NCBI RefSeq assembly: GCF_947387495.1
Contig: NZ_CANDNU010000002.1
Coordinates: forward strand, 18,793 to 82,792
Direction: 5' to 3'
From: Limosilactobacillus difficilis
Lineage (GTDB): Bacteria; Bacillota; Bacilli; Lactobacillales; Lactobacillaceae
DNA length: 64,000 nucleotides
Position 1 is the stretch's first letter. Every line of letters starts with the position of its first letter. The notes under the pieces are model-generated. The model was not told the origin of the DNA and searched no databases. It saw nothing but the letters and a program-made list of their open reading frames with translations. The translations under genes and the position numbers were made by a program. Of this stretch, positions 53,942 to 62,806 are shown in pieces.

Positions 53942-56359
53942 TTAGTCCTCCTTAAATTGTGTCTTCTTTTGTAATGAACGATTGCTAAAGTAGTCGCCGA
54001 TGAGGTGACCCAGGCCGCCCCAGAAATGACCGTTGACGGCGTCCAGCATGTCATCCACCATCTTGATGCTGACAGCACCTTCTGTCATCTTGGCCATGGC
54101 CCGGAATGGCATGTTGTACAGGAAGAGGATGTTGAGGTCGGGCTTGCCTGCCTGCTCGCTCTTCTCCAGCCGGTTCTTCAAAATATTGCCGATCCGCCGG
54201 CCCAGCCAGCCGCGAGCAAAACGCAGTTCAGACAGGGTGTTGTTCCGTTGCAATTTCTGGCCAGCTTGGAAGTCGTTGCTTGGCATCTCCTCTCCATAAA
54301 GAGCGGCAAAGGTCGCATCCGTGACACCATCGAGCTTGCACTGGTAGTAGGCATCCAGTTGATGATTAATTTCAGTTTGCACCGTACCCTGCTGGTCGAT
54401 CGAACCCGTCAGTTTGATGTCGGCCACACTGGCGCCAACCATGATCTGATAAGTGCCACCTTCGACCTGCCAGGCATTCGTTTTGACGTCCCAGAAGCGG
54501 AAGGTCTTGTCGTCAAAAGCAATCTTGACGTGCTTGCTCTCACCTGGCTCCAAGGCAACTTTGGCAAAGCCCTTCAGTTCCCGCAGCGGCCGGATAATAT
54601 TGCTGTTCGGCTTGCCAACGTAAAGCTGGGCAATCTCTTCTCCAGCCACCTTGCCGGTGTTAGTGAGGTCAAACTCAACCCCTTGCTTTGTCACTTTCAG
54701 ATGGTCATATTGAAAACTCGTGTAGGATAGGCCAAAGCCGAACGGGAAGCGGACCGGCACCTTGGCCGTCTGGTAGTAGCGGTAACCGACGAACAAACCT
54801 TCTTTATAGTAGGAATTCCGTTGGGCTTGCGGATAGGCGTCCCCAAAAGGAACGTCAGCATACCGCAGCGGATAAGTTTCGGCCAGTTTGCCCGACGGGT
54901 TGACCTTGCCCGTCAGCACATCCAGCATCGCTCCGGCACCAGCCTCGCCACCGAGGTAACCATCGACGACCGCCGAAGCAGCATCCAGCCACGGCATCGT
55001 GACGCTGGAGCCAGCAGACAGGCAAACGACGACCGGCTTGCCAAGCTTAGCCAGTTCTTCAATCAAAGAAACTTGGTTGGCTGGCATATCCAGACTTGGC
55101 CGGTCGAGCCCTTCTGATTCAGCGATTTCATCGAGGCCACCGAAGAAGAGGACGACATCCGCTTTTTCCGCCAACTGCTTGGCTTCTGCTACCAAAGCGG
55201 AATCAGCATCGCTGTTTCGTTTGTAGCCCCGGGCATAGCCAACGGAATTCAGACCGCTCTCTGGCAATAAGTCGACGATCGACTCGAGCTGCTTCGTGTT
55301 GACCAGTGATGAACCAGCCCCCTGGTAACGCGGTGTCTTGGCAAAGTCGCCGACGATTGCCACCTTTTCCTTGGAATTCAGCGGCAGGACGTCATCGTGG
55401 TTCTTCAACAGGACGATCGCCTTGGTAGCCGCCTGCCGCGCCACTTCGTGCTGGTGGTCCCAGTCGATCTTCGGCTGATCATCTGCCTGCATCGCCGTTG
55501 ATGACTTGACCGCGGAGAGCAGTTCATCAACCCGCGCGTCCAGGTCTTCCTCGGCTAAGCGGCCATCCTGAACCGCCTTAACCAGTTCCAGCGGGCCGTT
55601 GACTCCTTGACCCGGCATCGCCAGGTCGGAACCATGTTGAACACCTTTCACGTGGTCGTTATCGCCGCCCCAGTCGGTCACAACATAACCGTCAAAGCCC
55701 CATTCCTTGCGGAGAATATCCTGCAACAGGTGGGCATTTTCGTTGGCGTAGGTGCCGTTAATTTCGTTATAGGAAGTCATGATCGCGCCCGGCTTACCTT
55801 CCCGGACCGCAATTTCAAAATTGGTCGTGTACAACTCACGAAAAGTCCGTTCGTCGACCACTGAATTGGAAGCCATCCGCCGCAATTCCTGGTTATTGGC
55901 CGCGAAGTGCTTCGGACAAGCCTTCGTACCATTTTCCTGAATACCGCGGATCATCCCCGCACCCATCTTGCCGGCCAGGTAGGGGTCCTCGCTGATGTAT
56001 TCGAAGTTCCGCCCGCAGCGGGGATTGCGCTTGATGTTGAGCCCCGGGCCGAGGACAACTTGCACCTGATGGGCCTTGGCTTCGTCACCGATGGCTTCAC
56101 CAACCATCTGGGTTACTTTCGGATCCCAACTGTTCGCGAGTCCAGCCGGGGACGGGAAGCAGGTAGCCGGTACACTGCCGTTAAGTCCCAGGTGATCGCC
56201 CGCCCCTTCTTGTTTCCGCAAGCCAAGCGGGCCGTCTGACATAAACATGGCTGGCACCTTGCCCTTGATCGCAAAGGTCTGCCACTCATTGGCTCCAGAC
56301 ATCAACGCCGCCTTCTGCTCGAGCGTTAACTGATCGATCAGTTTTTGATTTTTTAGCAT
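53942..56359 (-). CDS. Cytosolic GH3 beta-glycosidase, canonical order
   Basis: The 805-residue enzyme has no signal or membrane segment. Catalytic domain first: FMSDGPLGLRKQEG, RCGRNFEYISEDPYLAGKM, PKHFAANNQE, nucleophile Asp in GYVVTDWGGDN. Then the GH3 C-domain (AIVLLKNHDDVLPL; VLFFGGLDEIAESEG with the acid/base region), a FnIII-like domain (FDLTNTGKVAGEEIAQLYVG) and a ~100-residue helical C-terminal extension. Likely a beta-glucosidase on imported oligosaccharides or glycosides. First gene of an operon with gtrA, divergent from the regulator operon. Confidence 0.93.
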   Translation of the reverse strand: MLKNQKLIDQLTLEQKAALMSGANEWQTFAIKGKVPAMFMSDGPLGLRKQEGAGDHLGLNGSVPATCFPSPAGLANSWDPKVTQMVGEAIGDEAKAHQVQVVLGPGLNIKRNPRCGRNFEYISEDPYLAGKMGAGMIRGIQENGTKACPKHFAANNQELRRMASNSVVDERTFRELYTTNFEIAVREGKPGAIMTSYNEINGTYANENAHLLQDILRKEWGFDGYVVTDWGGDNDHVKGVQHGSDLAMPGQGVNGPLELVKAVQDGRLAEEDLDARVDELLSAVKSSTAMQADDQPKIDWDHQHEVARQAATKAIVLLKNHDDVLPLNSKEKVAIVGDFAKTPRYQGAGSSLVNTKQLESIVDLLPESGLNSVGYARGYKRNSDADSALVAEAKQLAEKADVVLFFGGLDEIAESEGLDRPSLDMPANQVSLIEELAKLGKPVVVCLSAGSSVTMPWLDAASAVVDGYLGGEAGAGAMLDVLTGKVNPSGKLAETYPLRYADVPFGDAYPQAQRNSYYKEGLFVGYRYYQTAKVPVRFPFGFGLSYTSFQYDHLKVTKQGVEFDLTNTGKVAGEEIAQLYVGKPNSNIIRPLRELKGFAKVALEPGESKHVKIAFDDKTFRFWDVKTNAWQVEGGTYQIMVGASVADIKLTGSIDQQGTVQTEINHQLDAYYQCKLDGVTDATFAALYGEEMPSNDFQAGQKLQRNNTLSELRFARGWLGRRIGNILKNRLEKSEQAGKPDLNILFLYNMPFRAMAKMTEGAVSIKMVDDMLDAVNGHFWGGLGHLIGDYFSNRSLQKKTQFKED

Positions 56360-56420
56360 CTGTCAAAGCCTCATTTCTTCATTTTGCTTATTTAATGGAA
56401 CAGGATCAATATAGCCCAAA

Positions 56421-56434
56421 TGAAAACGCTTTAT
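56421..56434 (+). promoter_or_regulatory. cre-like site between GH3 and regulator operons
   Basis: TGAAAACGCTTTAT matches 12 of 14 cre positions and lies just upstream of TATATT, a -10 candidate for the minus-strand GH3 gene. Confidence 0.5.
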
Positions 56435-56446
56435 ATCAAAACTGAC

Positions 56447-56493
56447 ACAGTTGGTCGTTTCACAACCATAACTTGTTATTCCCGTGCTACAAT
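56447..56493 (+). promoter_or_regulatory. Regulator operon promoter and possible operator
   Basis: An extended -10 TGCTACAAT (56485-56493) serves the response-regulator operon. Upstream, ACAGTTGGT (56447-56455) fits the LytTR half-site pattern [TA][AC][CA]GTTN[AG][TG], and TTGGTCGT-TTC-ACAACCATAA (56451-56471) is a near palindrome. A second LytTR half-site at normal spacing is not clear. Confidence 0.45.
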
Positions 56494-56523
56494 TACATTT
56501 AACAGCTAAGGAGGAATATTATC

Positions 56524-57234
56524 ATGCGGATTGCCATCGTTGAAGACGACAAGGATGCCAGCCAAAAGCTCAGCGGATATATCCGTCGCTACGCAAAAGA
56601 GCACCATTTAGGTGTCGACATACTAACATTTAATGATGGCGTGCAGATCACCAGCAATTATCCGGCCAACCTGGACGTCATCTACTTTGATGTACAGATG
56701 CCAGTGATGGACGGGATGACCGCCGCCAAAAAGGTTCGCCAGCATGACAAAAAGGTTCAAATTGTTTTCTTGACCAATTACGTTCAGTACGCGATCGACG
56801 GTTACGAAGTCCAGGCGGCAGATTTCCTGTTAAAGCCGATCACCTATTTCAGTTTCAGCACCCACTTTGCCAAAATGACTGCCCGGCTCCAAAATAATAC
56901 CGGTGACCAGTACATCACCGTTAGTCATGGCGATGAAATGCACCGCGTTCCTTTAAAGGAACTCTACTACGTCGAAAGTGCCGGCCACTATCTCCGCTTC
57001 CACCTCCATGATAAGGAATACAGCATGATCGGCAGCCTCAAGAATACCGAGCAGGAGCTGGCGGACAAAAACTTCTTCCGCTGCAACTATGGCTACCTGG
57101 TCAATCTCGCCCTCGTCACCGGCGTCAGCAACAACGAGGTCCACGTCGGCCCCTTCGTCCTGCAGATCAGCCGCTCGCGCAAAAAGGATTTCCTGCAACA
57201 CCTGACTGACTACCTGGGAACGGAGGAATTATGA
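56524..57234 (+). CDS. LytTR-type response regulator (AgrA/ComE class)
   Basis: 236 residues: receiver domain with acidic pair in IVEDDKDA, phosphoacceptor Asp in VIYFDVQMPVMDG, Thr/Lys in VFLTNY and LLKPIT; then a LytTR DNA-binding domain from ~residue 135 (YITVSHGDEMHRVPLKELYYVESAGHYLRFH... ISRSRKKDFLQHL). Such regulators bind direct repeats near -35 and often control secreted or peptide-signalled functions. It overlaps the histidine kinase start and lies divergent to the GH3-gtrA operon. Confidence 0.93.
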   Translation: MRIAIVEDDKDASQKLSGYIRRYAKEHHLGVDILTFNDGVQITSNYPANLDVIYFDVQMPVMDGMTAAKKVRQHDKKVQIVFLTNYVQYAIDGYEVQAADFLLKPITYFSFSTHFAKMTARLQNNTGDQYITVSHGDEMHRVPLKELYYVESAGHYLRFHLHDKEYSMIGSLKNTEQELADKNFFRCNYGYLVNLALVTGVSNNEVHVGPFVLQISRSRKKDFLQHLTDYLGTEEL

Positions 57235-58568
57235 TGAATCTGACAACGACTATCTGGCCCAACATCCCCCGCCTCTTTACCGCTGTCGCGGAGTGGCTGG
57301 CCTGCATCCAAGTCATCATGATGTTGTCTCACCACCATTGGAAAAAAATGAACGCCCTTGCGCTCGTGGCCTGTCTATTGGGACAGGTCTTTTTGCAAAT
57401 CTGGTGCGGTTCCTGGCCGATTCAGCTCTGGCTGGTCGGCATCATCGCTAACATCGCCTGGATGCTATTCACCATCTTCGTCATCGCCCCCAAAGCCGGA
57501 TGGCGTCGGCTCTTCTACGGCTTGTGCCGGGCCTTTGTTTTGGCGGAAACCTTTGCGTCCGTCTCCTGGCAGCTCGTTTGCATGGTACTGTTGCCGCTGC
57601 ACGTCAGCAACAGCGTTGTTTTCTTCTGGATTCTCGTTGACTTTTTAGCCCTCTTTGCCTTCTTTTATTTCACCCAGCGCCGTTTCACCATCGACGAGAT
57701 TTCCTTTCGGGAAGACGCGGTCGCTGCCCTGACCGCCATGATCGTCTTTGCCATCTCCAACGTCGGCTTCATTAGCAACAACGCCGCGGCTTTCTTCGGC
57801 GGATCAGCCGTCATCTTCACCATCCGGTCCTTCGTCGATATCTGTGGTGTGCTGATGCTGACGCTGGAGGACCGGCAGCGCATGGTGACCCGCTTGCGCA
57901 CCGACCTCAACACCATCAACCGCATGATGGAGTCGCAGTACCAGCAATATCAAGAATACAAGCAGAGCAGCGAGTTAGTGAACCAGCACTTCCACGATCT
58001 CAAACACCAACTGACCGTCCTGGCGATGGAAGATGACAGCAAAAAACGCCAGCAGTACCTCAACGAAATATCCCAAGATATCCACCTCTACAACGTCGGC
58101 GTCAAAACCGGCAATAAGATTGCTGATGTCATCCTGACGCGGAAGAACGCCTACTTTAAACAGCACCACATTATCTTCACCTGCATTGCCAACGGCTCGT
58201 TGCTCAACATGATCAACACGATGGACCTCTGCAGTCTGCTCGGCAATTCCCTGGATAACGCCACCGAAAGTGTCGAACAGGTGCACGATCCCGAAAAACG
58301 AATGATCAACCTGCGCATCGTCAACAAGGGCAACTTCATCATCTACCAGGTCGAAAACTACACGACCGCGCAGCAGAACTTCACCGACCTGCCCCAAACG
58401 ACCAAGCAGGACAAAAAGCGCCACGGTTACGGGCTCAAGAGTATTCGCCGGATTGCCCACAAATATAACGGTACGATGACCGTTGGGATTAAGAATCACT
58501 GGTTCCGCCTGACAGTGATGTTCAACCAGCCGCAAAGCAAGGAAGCTAAGGAGGAGGCAGAGCAATGA
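57234..58568 (+). CDS. Sensor histidine kinase, AgrC-like GHKL type
   Basis: About 444 residues: six membrane segments in the first ~200 residues, a linker coiled coil, then HFHDLKHQLTVLAM with the phosphorylated His, N-box CSLLGNSLDNATESV and G-box KRHGYGLKSIRR. Partner of the LytTR regulator, with which it overlaps by one base (ATG 57234, SD GGAGG 7 bases away; ATG 57231 is alternative). No peptide pheromone precursor is seen nearby, so the signal may be a sugar, glycoside or unlinked peptide. Confidence 0.9.
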   Translation: MNLTTTIWPNIPRLFTAVAEWLACIQVIMMLSHHHWKKMNALALVACLLGQVFLQIWCGSWPIQLWLVGIIANIAWMLFTIFVIAPKAGWRRLFYGLCRAFVLAETFASVSWQLVCMVLLPLHVSNSVVFFWILVDFLALFAFFYFTQRRFTIDEISFREDAVAALTAMIVFAISNVGFISNNAAAFFGGSAVIFTIRSFVDICGVLMLTLEDRQRMVTRLRTDLNTINRMMESQYQQYQEYKQSSELVNQHFHDLKHQLTVLAMEDDSKKRQQYLNEISQDIHLYNVGVKTGNKIADVILTRKNAYFKQHHIIFTCIANGSLLNMINTMDLCSLLGNSLDNATESVEQVHDPEKRMINLRIVNKGNFIIYQVENYTTAQQNFTDLPQTTKQDKKRHGYGLKSIRRIAHKYNGTMTVGIKNHWFRLTVMFNQPQSKEAKEEAEQ

Positions 58569-59449
58569 TCGATTATTACCTGCTTGAAGAGCTCGTCACT
58601 TTTGCTGACAATAAAACCCTGGCCAAAACCGCCGAAAAATTGATGGTCACCCAACCGACCATCACCAGGGGGATGCAAAAGCTGGAAGAGGAATTGGGGG
58701 TCACCCTCTTTTACCGGCAGCCCAACAAAATCACCCTGACTAAAACGGGTGAGGAAGCCGTCCGCAACGCCCGCCAACTACTGGCCGCCAACCGTGAATT
58801 CGTCACGAAAATTCAAAATTACGACCAGAGTCACCAGAAAGTGCGGATCAGCGCCGTCGCTCCAGGACCCCTTTACGTGGCCGATCTTCTCACTGACCAA
58901 AAAGGTCCCGCCATCGAGGTCCAGCACAACGGCTTCGTTCCTGCAAAGCAGGTGGCAGACCAGTTACTCCAAAACCAAACCACCCTCATCATCAATAACG
59001 AAGAAGTGCAGACGGACCAGGTCGAATCCCTGTATCTCGGCCAGGAACAGCTCTACGTCAACTTGGACCAGTTCATGTACCTGGCCAGCCAACAATCGAT
59101 TACCTTTAGCGAATTAAAGGGACTCAGTTTCGTCGTCTATAACGACATCGGCCCTTGGAAAGCCATCATCCAGGACAACATCCCCGATGCCAAATTCCTC
59201 TACCAGGCCCAGCGAGACGCTCTCGCCGAGATCACCCGCTACTCGAATTTTCCCTTCTTCAGTTCCAGCATCACTTCCTTGCACGGCAGTGAGCAGTTCC
59301 AGCTTCAGCAAGAGGACCGAGTGACCCTGCCGATCACGGACGAAGCGGCAACGATGACCTTTTATGCCACCTACTTGAAGAGCAATAAAAAAATTCTGCG
59401 CCCCGTCATCAAAGAACTGGCACAGAATTGGCCGAAACTGAAGTTATAA
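58565..59449 (+). CDS. LysR family transcriptional regulator
   Basis: 294 residues: an N-terminal winged HTH (LLEELVTFADNKTLAKTAEK; TQPTITRGMQKLEEELGVTLFYR) followed by a periplasmic-binding-protein-like effector domain. It starts inside the stop of the kinase gene (ATGA overlap), so two-component system and LysR regulator are made from one mRNA, an unusual arrangement. The effector domain could sense a sugar breakdown product; unknown. Confidence 0.92.
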   Translation: MIDYYLLEELVTFADNKTLAKTAEKLMVTQPTITRGMQKLEEELGVTLFYRQPNKITLTKTGEEAVRNARQLLAANREFVTKIQNYDQSHQKVRISAVAPGPLYVADLLTDQKGPAIEVQHNGFVPAKQVADQLLQNQTTLIINNEEVQTDQVESLYLGQEQLYVNLDQFMYLASQQSITFSELKGLSFVVYNDIGPWKAIIQDNIPDAKFLYQAQRDALAEITRYSNFPFFSSSITSLHGSEQFQLQQEDRVTLPITDEAATMTFYATYLKSNKKILRPVIKELAQNWPKLKL

Positions 59450-59456
59450 CTCCACA

Positions 59457-59499
59457 AAAACAAGCGCCTCCCCTACCTGATCAGTATGGAGAGACGCTT
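59457..59499. terminator. Bidirectional terminator
   Basis: AAGCGCCTCCCC and GGAGAGACGCTT form the arms; ATTTTATT follows on the plus strand and TTTTTG on the minus strand, serving the regulator operon and the glycosyltransferase. Confidence 0.75.
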
Positions 59500-59509
59500 A
59501 TTTTATTAT

Positions 59510-60529
59510 TTATTCAAAACCATATAATTTTTCAGCCATCCGGTAAGTCCCGACCGTCATCTTCCGGCCAACCTTGCCTGGCAGGTTGACGGCCACCCCA
59601 AAGGAACTATGCCGGAAGTGGCGGTAGAGCTTGCGGTCGAGGTCTTTGATTTCGTGCCACAAGTCCTTTTTGGCGGCTAAACTTGCCGGCGTGTTCTGTT
59701 CGATCAGCAAGACCGAGGTGATGGTCGTGATAATCTGCAGATACTTGCTCAAGTAAGCCTTGAGGTGCTTCCCCACTTCCGGATGCGCCACATAGAAATG
59801 CAGCATGATCCGGTTAACCTTCAGCTGCTGGTCTGCCCGGGAAATCATCACCGCGTCGTTGACGGACTGATCATCGCGGCCCAGGAAGTAGTGGTACAGA
59901 TTGATGTTCAGGTAGTAGATCTTGTGGACGTAGATCAGCGGCTCAAACACATAAATGTTGTCGACATAAAAGGTATGCTTTGGCAGTTGTAATTGTGCTT
60001 CATCCCTGACCATGCTGGTCCGGTAAATGACGGAGTGCATCAAGAGATACTTACCAAAGGGAAAGTGGACTTCTTCCCAGTTAAAGACCCGGTCTGTTGG
60101 CAACTGAGGGTAAGACATCACTTTCTTGTGATTGGACCCCTGCTTGTCGAAGACGAAGTTGGCAATTACCATGTCCATCACGTTATCTTGTTCCACCGTC
60201 TTATTTAAAAAAGCCATTATCTGGTCGAGGGCCGCGTGGTCTAACCAGTCATCACTGTCGACCACCTTCAAATAGACGCCACTGGCATGGGCCAGTCCGG
60301 TATTGATTGCCTGGCCATGGCCACCGTTGGGCTGGTGGAGAGCCCGGACCTTTTTGGGAAATTTAGCTTGGTATTGGTCAACTAATTGCGGGGTGGCATC
60401 AGTTGAACCATCATCGACCAGTAAAAGCTCGACATTGTGATCCCCCGCCAGCAGCGATTCAACGCAACGATCGAGGTAATCCGCTGAATTGTAGCACGGC
60501 ACGATAATGCTGAGTAATGGTTGATCCAA
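59510..60529 (-). CDS. Family 2 glycosyltransferase
   Basis: About 339 residues. GT-A features: LLSIIVPCYNSADYLDRCVES at the start, LLVDDGSTDATP (nucleotide), and the DXD-type KVVDSDDWLDHAAL. The C-terminal half is helical with no membrane segment. Typical of exopolysaccharide or teichoic-acid glycosyltransferases acting at the inner membrane face. The start is TTG 60529, ~9 bases after AAGGAG; the open frame to 60613 has no SD. It is a lone gene, so its pathway is unknown. Confidence 0.88.
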   Translation of the reverse strand: MDQPLLSIIVPCYNSADYLDRCVESLLAGDHNVELLLVDDGSTDATPQLVDQYQAKFPKKVRALHQPNGGHGQAINTGLAHASGVYLKVVDSDDWLDHAALDQIMAFLNKTVEQDNVMDMVIANFVFDKQGSNHKKVMSYPQLPTDRVFNWEEVHFPFGKYLLMHSVIYRTSMVRDEAQLQLPKHTFYVDNIYVFEPLIYVHKIYYLNINLYHYFLGRDDQSVNDAVMISRADQQLKVNRIMLHFYVAHPEVGKHLKAYLSKYLQIITTITSVLLIEQNTPASLAAKKDLWHEIKDLDRKLYRHFRHSSFGVAVNLPGKVGRKMTVGTYRMAEKLYGFE

Positions 60530-60646
60530 AACGATTTCGCTCCTTTTTTCGGTTCTAAACACATTGCCCTTATTATATCGGCCCCGGCCGTAAAATGCAC
60601 GCCCCGCGCGCAACTTGTCCGGATCCGTGCATAATCAGCGAAAGCG

Positions 60647-61318
60647 CTACCGATTGTATAGTAGCCGGACACTGCGGGCATCTTCATGCGTGATCCCCGT
60701 ACGCACATTACGTGGCACCATCACACTGTGCTGGTATTCCTGGGCGTGAGCCAAGCCGAGAGCGTGCCCCAGTTCGTGTTCAGCAACCTCCGTCCGGTAT
60801 GCCAGGCTGGTCCCGTTCAGCGTCCCCGAATCGAGGATCGACGTTGCCCGCAACATGGCGTGAGTTTGCGGATCGTAAGACGTTTCCGTCGTCCCGAGTT
60901 GGCGGGTAGTGGTCCCTGCCGTGTTCTGGTTGGCCGTCGCTGTCAAGTCACCGTCCGTGGCGATCACCTGGGCTTTGGATCGGTGCTTTGTCCAGATAAA
61001 ATGAATCGCTCCGGTAGCATTCCAGCCGCGGACAGCGTGCCGAAAACCGGCGCGAATCTCCGGATTGCCACTTGCCAAGTAGATTTTAATTTTTCGCATT
61101 TTCCAACGGTAGCCTTCCAAAGGGATCGGTGTTTCTTGAGGAATTGTCAACGGCCGCACTGGTTCGTTATGGTCATCAGCAGGGTTGTCCGTCCCCGTGG
61201 AAGTGCCAGAATTAAAATATTGCTGATCACCATTGTTGATGACAGTGGCCGCTTGAGCCACGGAACTGAGACCGATGGACATGCCAGCAAGCGCAATGAG
61301 CAAGAGCAGTCTTTTCAC
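60647..61318 (-). CDS. Secreted matrixin-like zinc metalloprotease
   Basis: About 223 residues: signal peptide (KRLLLLIALAGMSIGLSSVAQA) then a small catalytic domain with HELGHALGLAH, the metzincin HExxHxxGxxH zinc site, followed by the Met-turn SVMVP. The upstream part has YRWKMRKIKIYLASG and FRHAVRGWNATGAIHFIW, as in bacterial matrixin-like (M10A/DUF-type) proteases. No propeptide cysteine switch is seen. GTG 61318 lies 9 bases after GGAGG and is the best start. Target unknown: host matrix, own surface proteins or bacteriocins. Confidence 0.88.
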   Translation of the reverse strand: MKRLLLLIALAGMSIGLSSVAQAATVINNGDQQYFNSGTSTGTDNPADDHNEPVRPLTIPQETPIPLEGYRWKMRKIKIYLASGNPEIRAGFRHAVRGWNATGAIHFIWTKHRSKAQVIATDGDLTATANQNTAGTTTRQLGTTETSYDPQTHAMLRATSILDSGTLNGTSLAYRTEVAEHELGHALGLAHAQEYQHSVMVPRNVRTGITHEDARSVRLLYNR

Positions 61319-61465
61319 AATCACTTTCCTCCTTATATCACCAATTATTCTACCGTCCGCCCTCGCTAATGCAAAGTCAAAGGGCTTGCCGGTGCCCGAC
61401 AAGCTCGCACTGCGCTAGGCGGCCGCGATATAATATAAGCATTGTTTTAAAGGGAGGTTTTCACG

Positions 61466-62806
61466 TTGCTTAACCTTGGTCACCGTCGCCTTTCTTTTCC
61501 GACGGTATTGACAGTTAGTTTTCTGCTGATGATTCTGATCGGCAGCAGTCTCTTGATGTTGCCCATTGCAGGAGCACATGGCCAGGCGACAGATTTTATC
61601 GACGCCCTGTTCGTTTCAACGTCCGCGGTCTGTGTTACTGGCCTGACGACGGTCACCACCGCCACTCACTGGTCGTTCTTTGGTAAAGTCGTGCTGGCGA
61701 TCTTAGTGGAAGTCGGTGGGCTGGGCTTCATGACCTTTGCTGTCATGCTAGCCAACTTGATGCGTCACCGGCTAAGCTTCGGTGCCCGCATGTTGACGGA
61801 AGAATCATTAAATCTCGACCATCCTTCTCAATTGCGGGTCATCCGGCTGATCATCCGGCTATCCCTGCTGATTCAGCTAGGTGGTGCCGCCCTATTGTTC
61901 TGTGACTTTGGACCGCGCTTCGGTTGGGCCAAAGGTTTATGGTACAGTGTTTTTCATGCCGTCACCGCTTACTGCAATGCCGGTTTTGACCTTTTTGGCC
62001 CCTCCCTGGTCGGGCTCAACCATGATCCCTTCGTCTTGATGGTCATCGCTCTGTTGATCTGCGCAGGCTCGTTTGGTTTCCTGGTGTGGCGCGACATCCT
62101 CACCTATCATCGACGGCACCGCATTACCCTTCACACACGCCTGGCCCTGGTGAGCGGCGGTTTAATCCTGGGACTGTCGATCATCGCTTTTCTGATCAGC
62201 GAGCACAACCTCAGCCAGTTCAGTGACCGCCTCAATGCCGGGCAACGGCTGGCCAACACCATTTTCCTAGCCGTCACCCCACGGACTGCCGGCTTTTTCT
62301 CGGTCCCTTATCCCCAACTCAGCACGGCAGGATTGATCATTACGATTGTCCTGATGTTTATCGGTGGGACACCCGGCTCGACCGCTGGCGGGATTAAGAC
62401 GAACACCGTTGCGGTCCTTTTCTTGCAGTGCATTGCGACCTTCCGCGGACAGGAAGCATCCTTTCACCACCGGCGTTTTGCCCGCGAAGACGTCACCCGG
62501 GCGCTGACCCTTTTCGTGTCGGCGATCGGTTTGCTGCTACTGGCAGTGCTGATTCTGGCAATGACCCAGCCCTTGCCGACTCACGACGGCGTCACAGCGG
62601 TCATTTTTGAAGCGGTCTCGGCCTTCGGAACCGTCGGCTTAACCCTCGGTCTGACACCCCACCTCACCATCCTTGGTAAATTAATCATTATCCTCTTGAT
62701 GTTTATCGGCCGGGTCGGGCTCTATACCTTCATGTTTTCTATTTTCCACAATCATTCGACAACCCACACATACTGTTATCCAAAGGAGCGAATTATCATT
62801 GGCTAA
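61466..62806 (+). CDS. ktrB: KtrB-type potassium transporter membrane subunit
   Basis: The 446-residue TrkH/KtrB protein has four pore-loop repeats, each with a selectivity glycine: SAVCVTGLTTV, HAVTAYCNAGFDLF, TPRTAGFFSV, SAFGTVGLTLGL. A flexible region with TPGSTAGGIKTNT is the intramembrane gate. Starts at TTG 61466, 8 bases after GGGAGG. It imports K+ with Na+ or H+ and is gated by KtrA, whose gene overlaps by 8 bases. Confidence 0.94.
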   Translation: MLNLGHRRLSFPTVLTVSFLLMILIGSSLLMLPIAGAHGQATDFIDALFVSTSAVCVTGLTTVTTATHWSFFGKVVLAILVEVGGLGFMTFAVMLANLMRHRLSFGARMLTEESLNLDHPSQLRVIRLIIRLSLLIQLGGAALLFCDFGPRFGWAKGLWYSVFHAVTAYCNAGFDLFGPSLVGLNHDPFVLMVIALLICAGSFGFLVWRDILTYHRRHRITLHTRLALVSGGLILGLSIIAFLISEHNLSQFSDRLNAGQRLANTIFLAVTPRTAGFFSVPYPQLSTAGLIITIVLMFIGGTPGSTAGGIKTNTVAVLFLQCIATFRGQEASFHHRRFAREDVTRALTLFVSAIGLLLLAVLILAMTQPLPTHDGVTAVIFEAVSAFGTVGLTLGLTPHLTILGKLIIILLMFIGRVGLYTFMFSIFHNHSTTHTYCYPKERIIIG

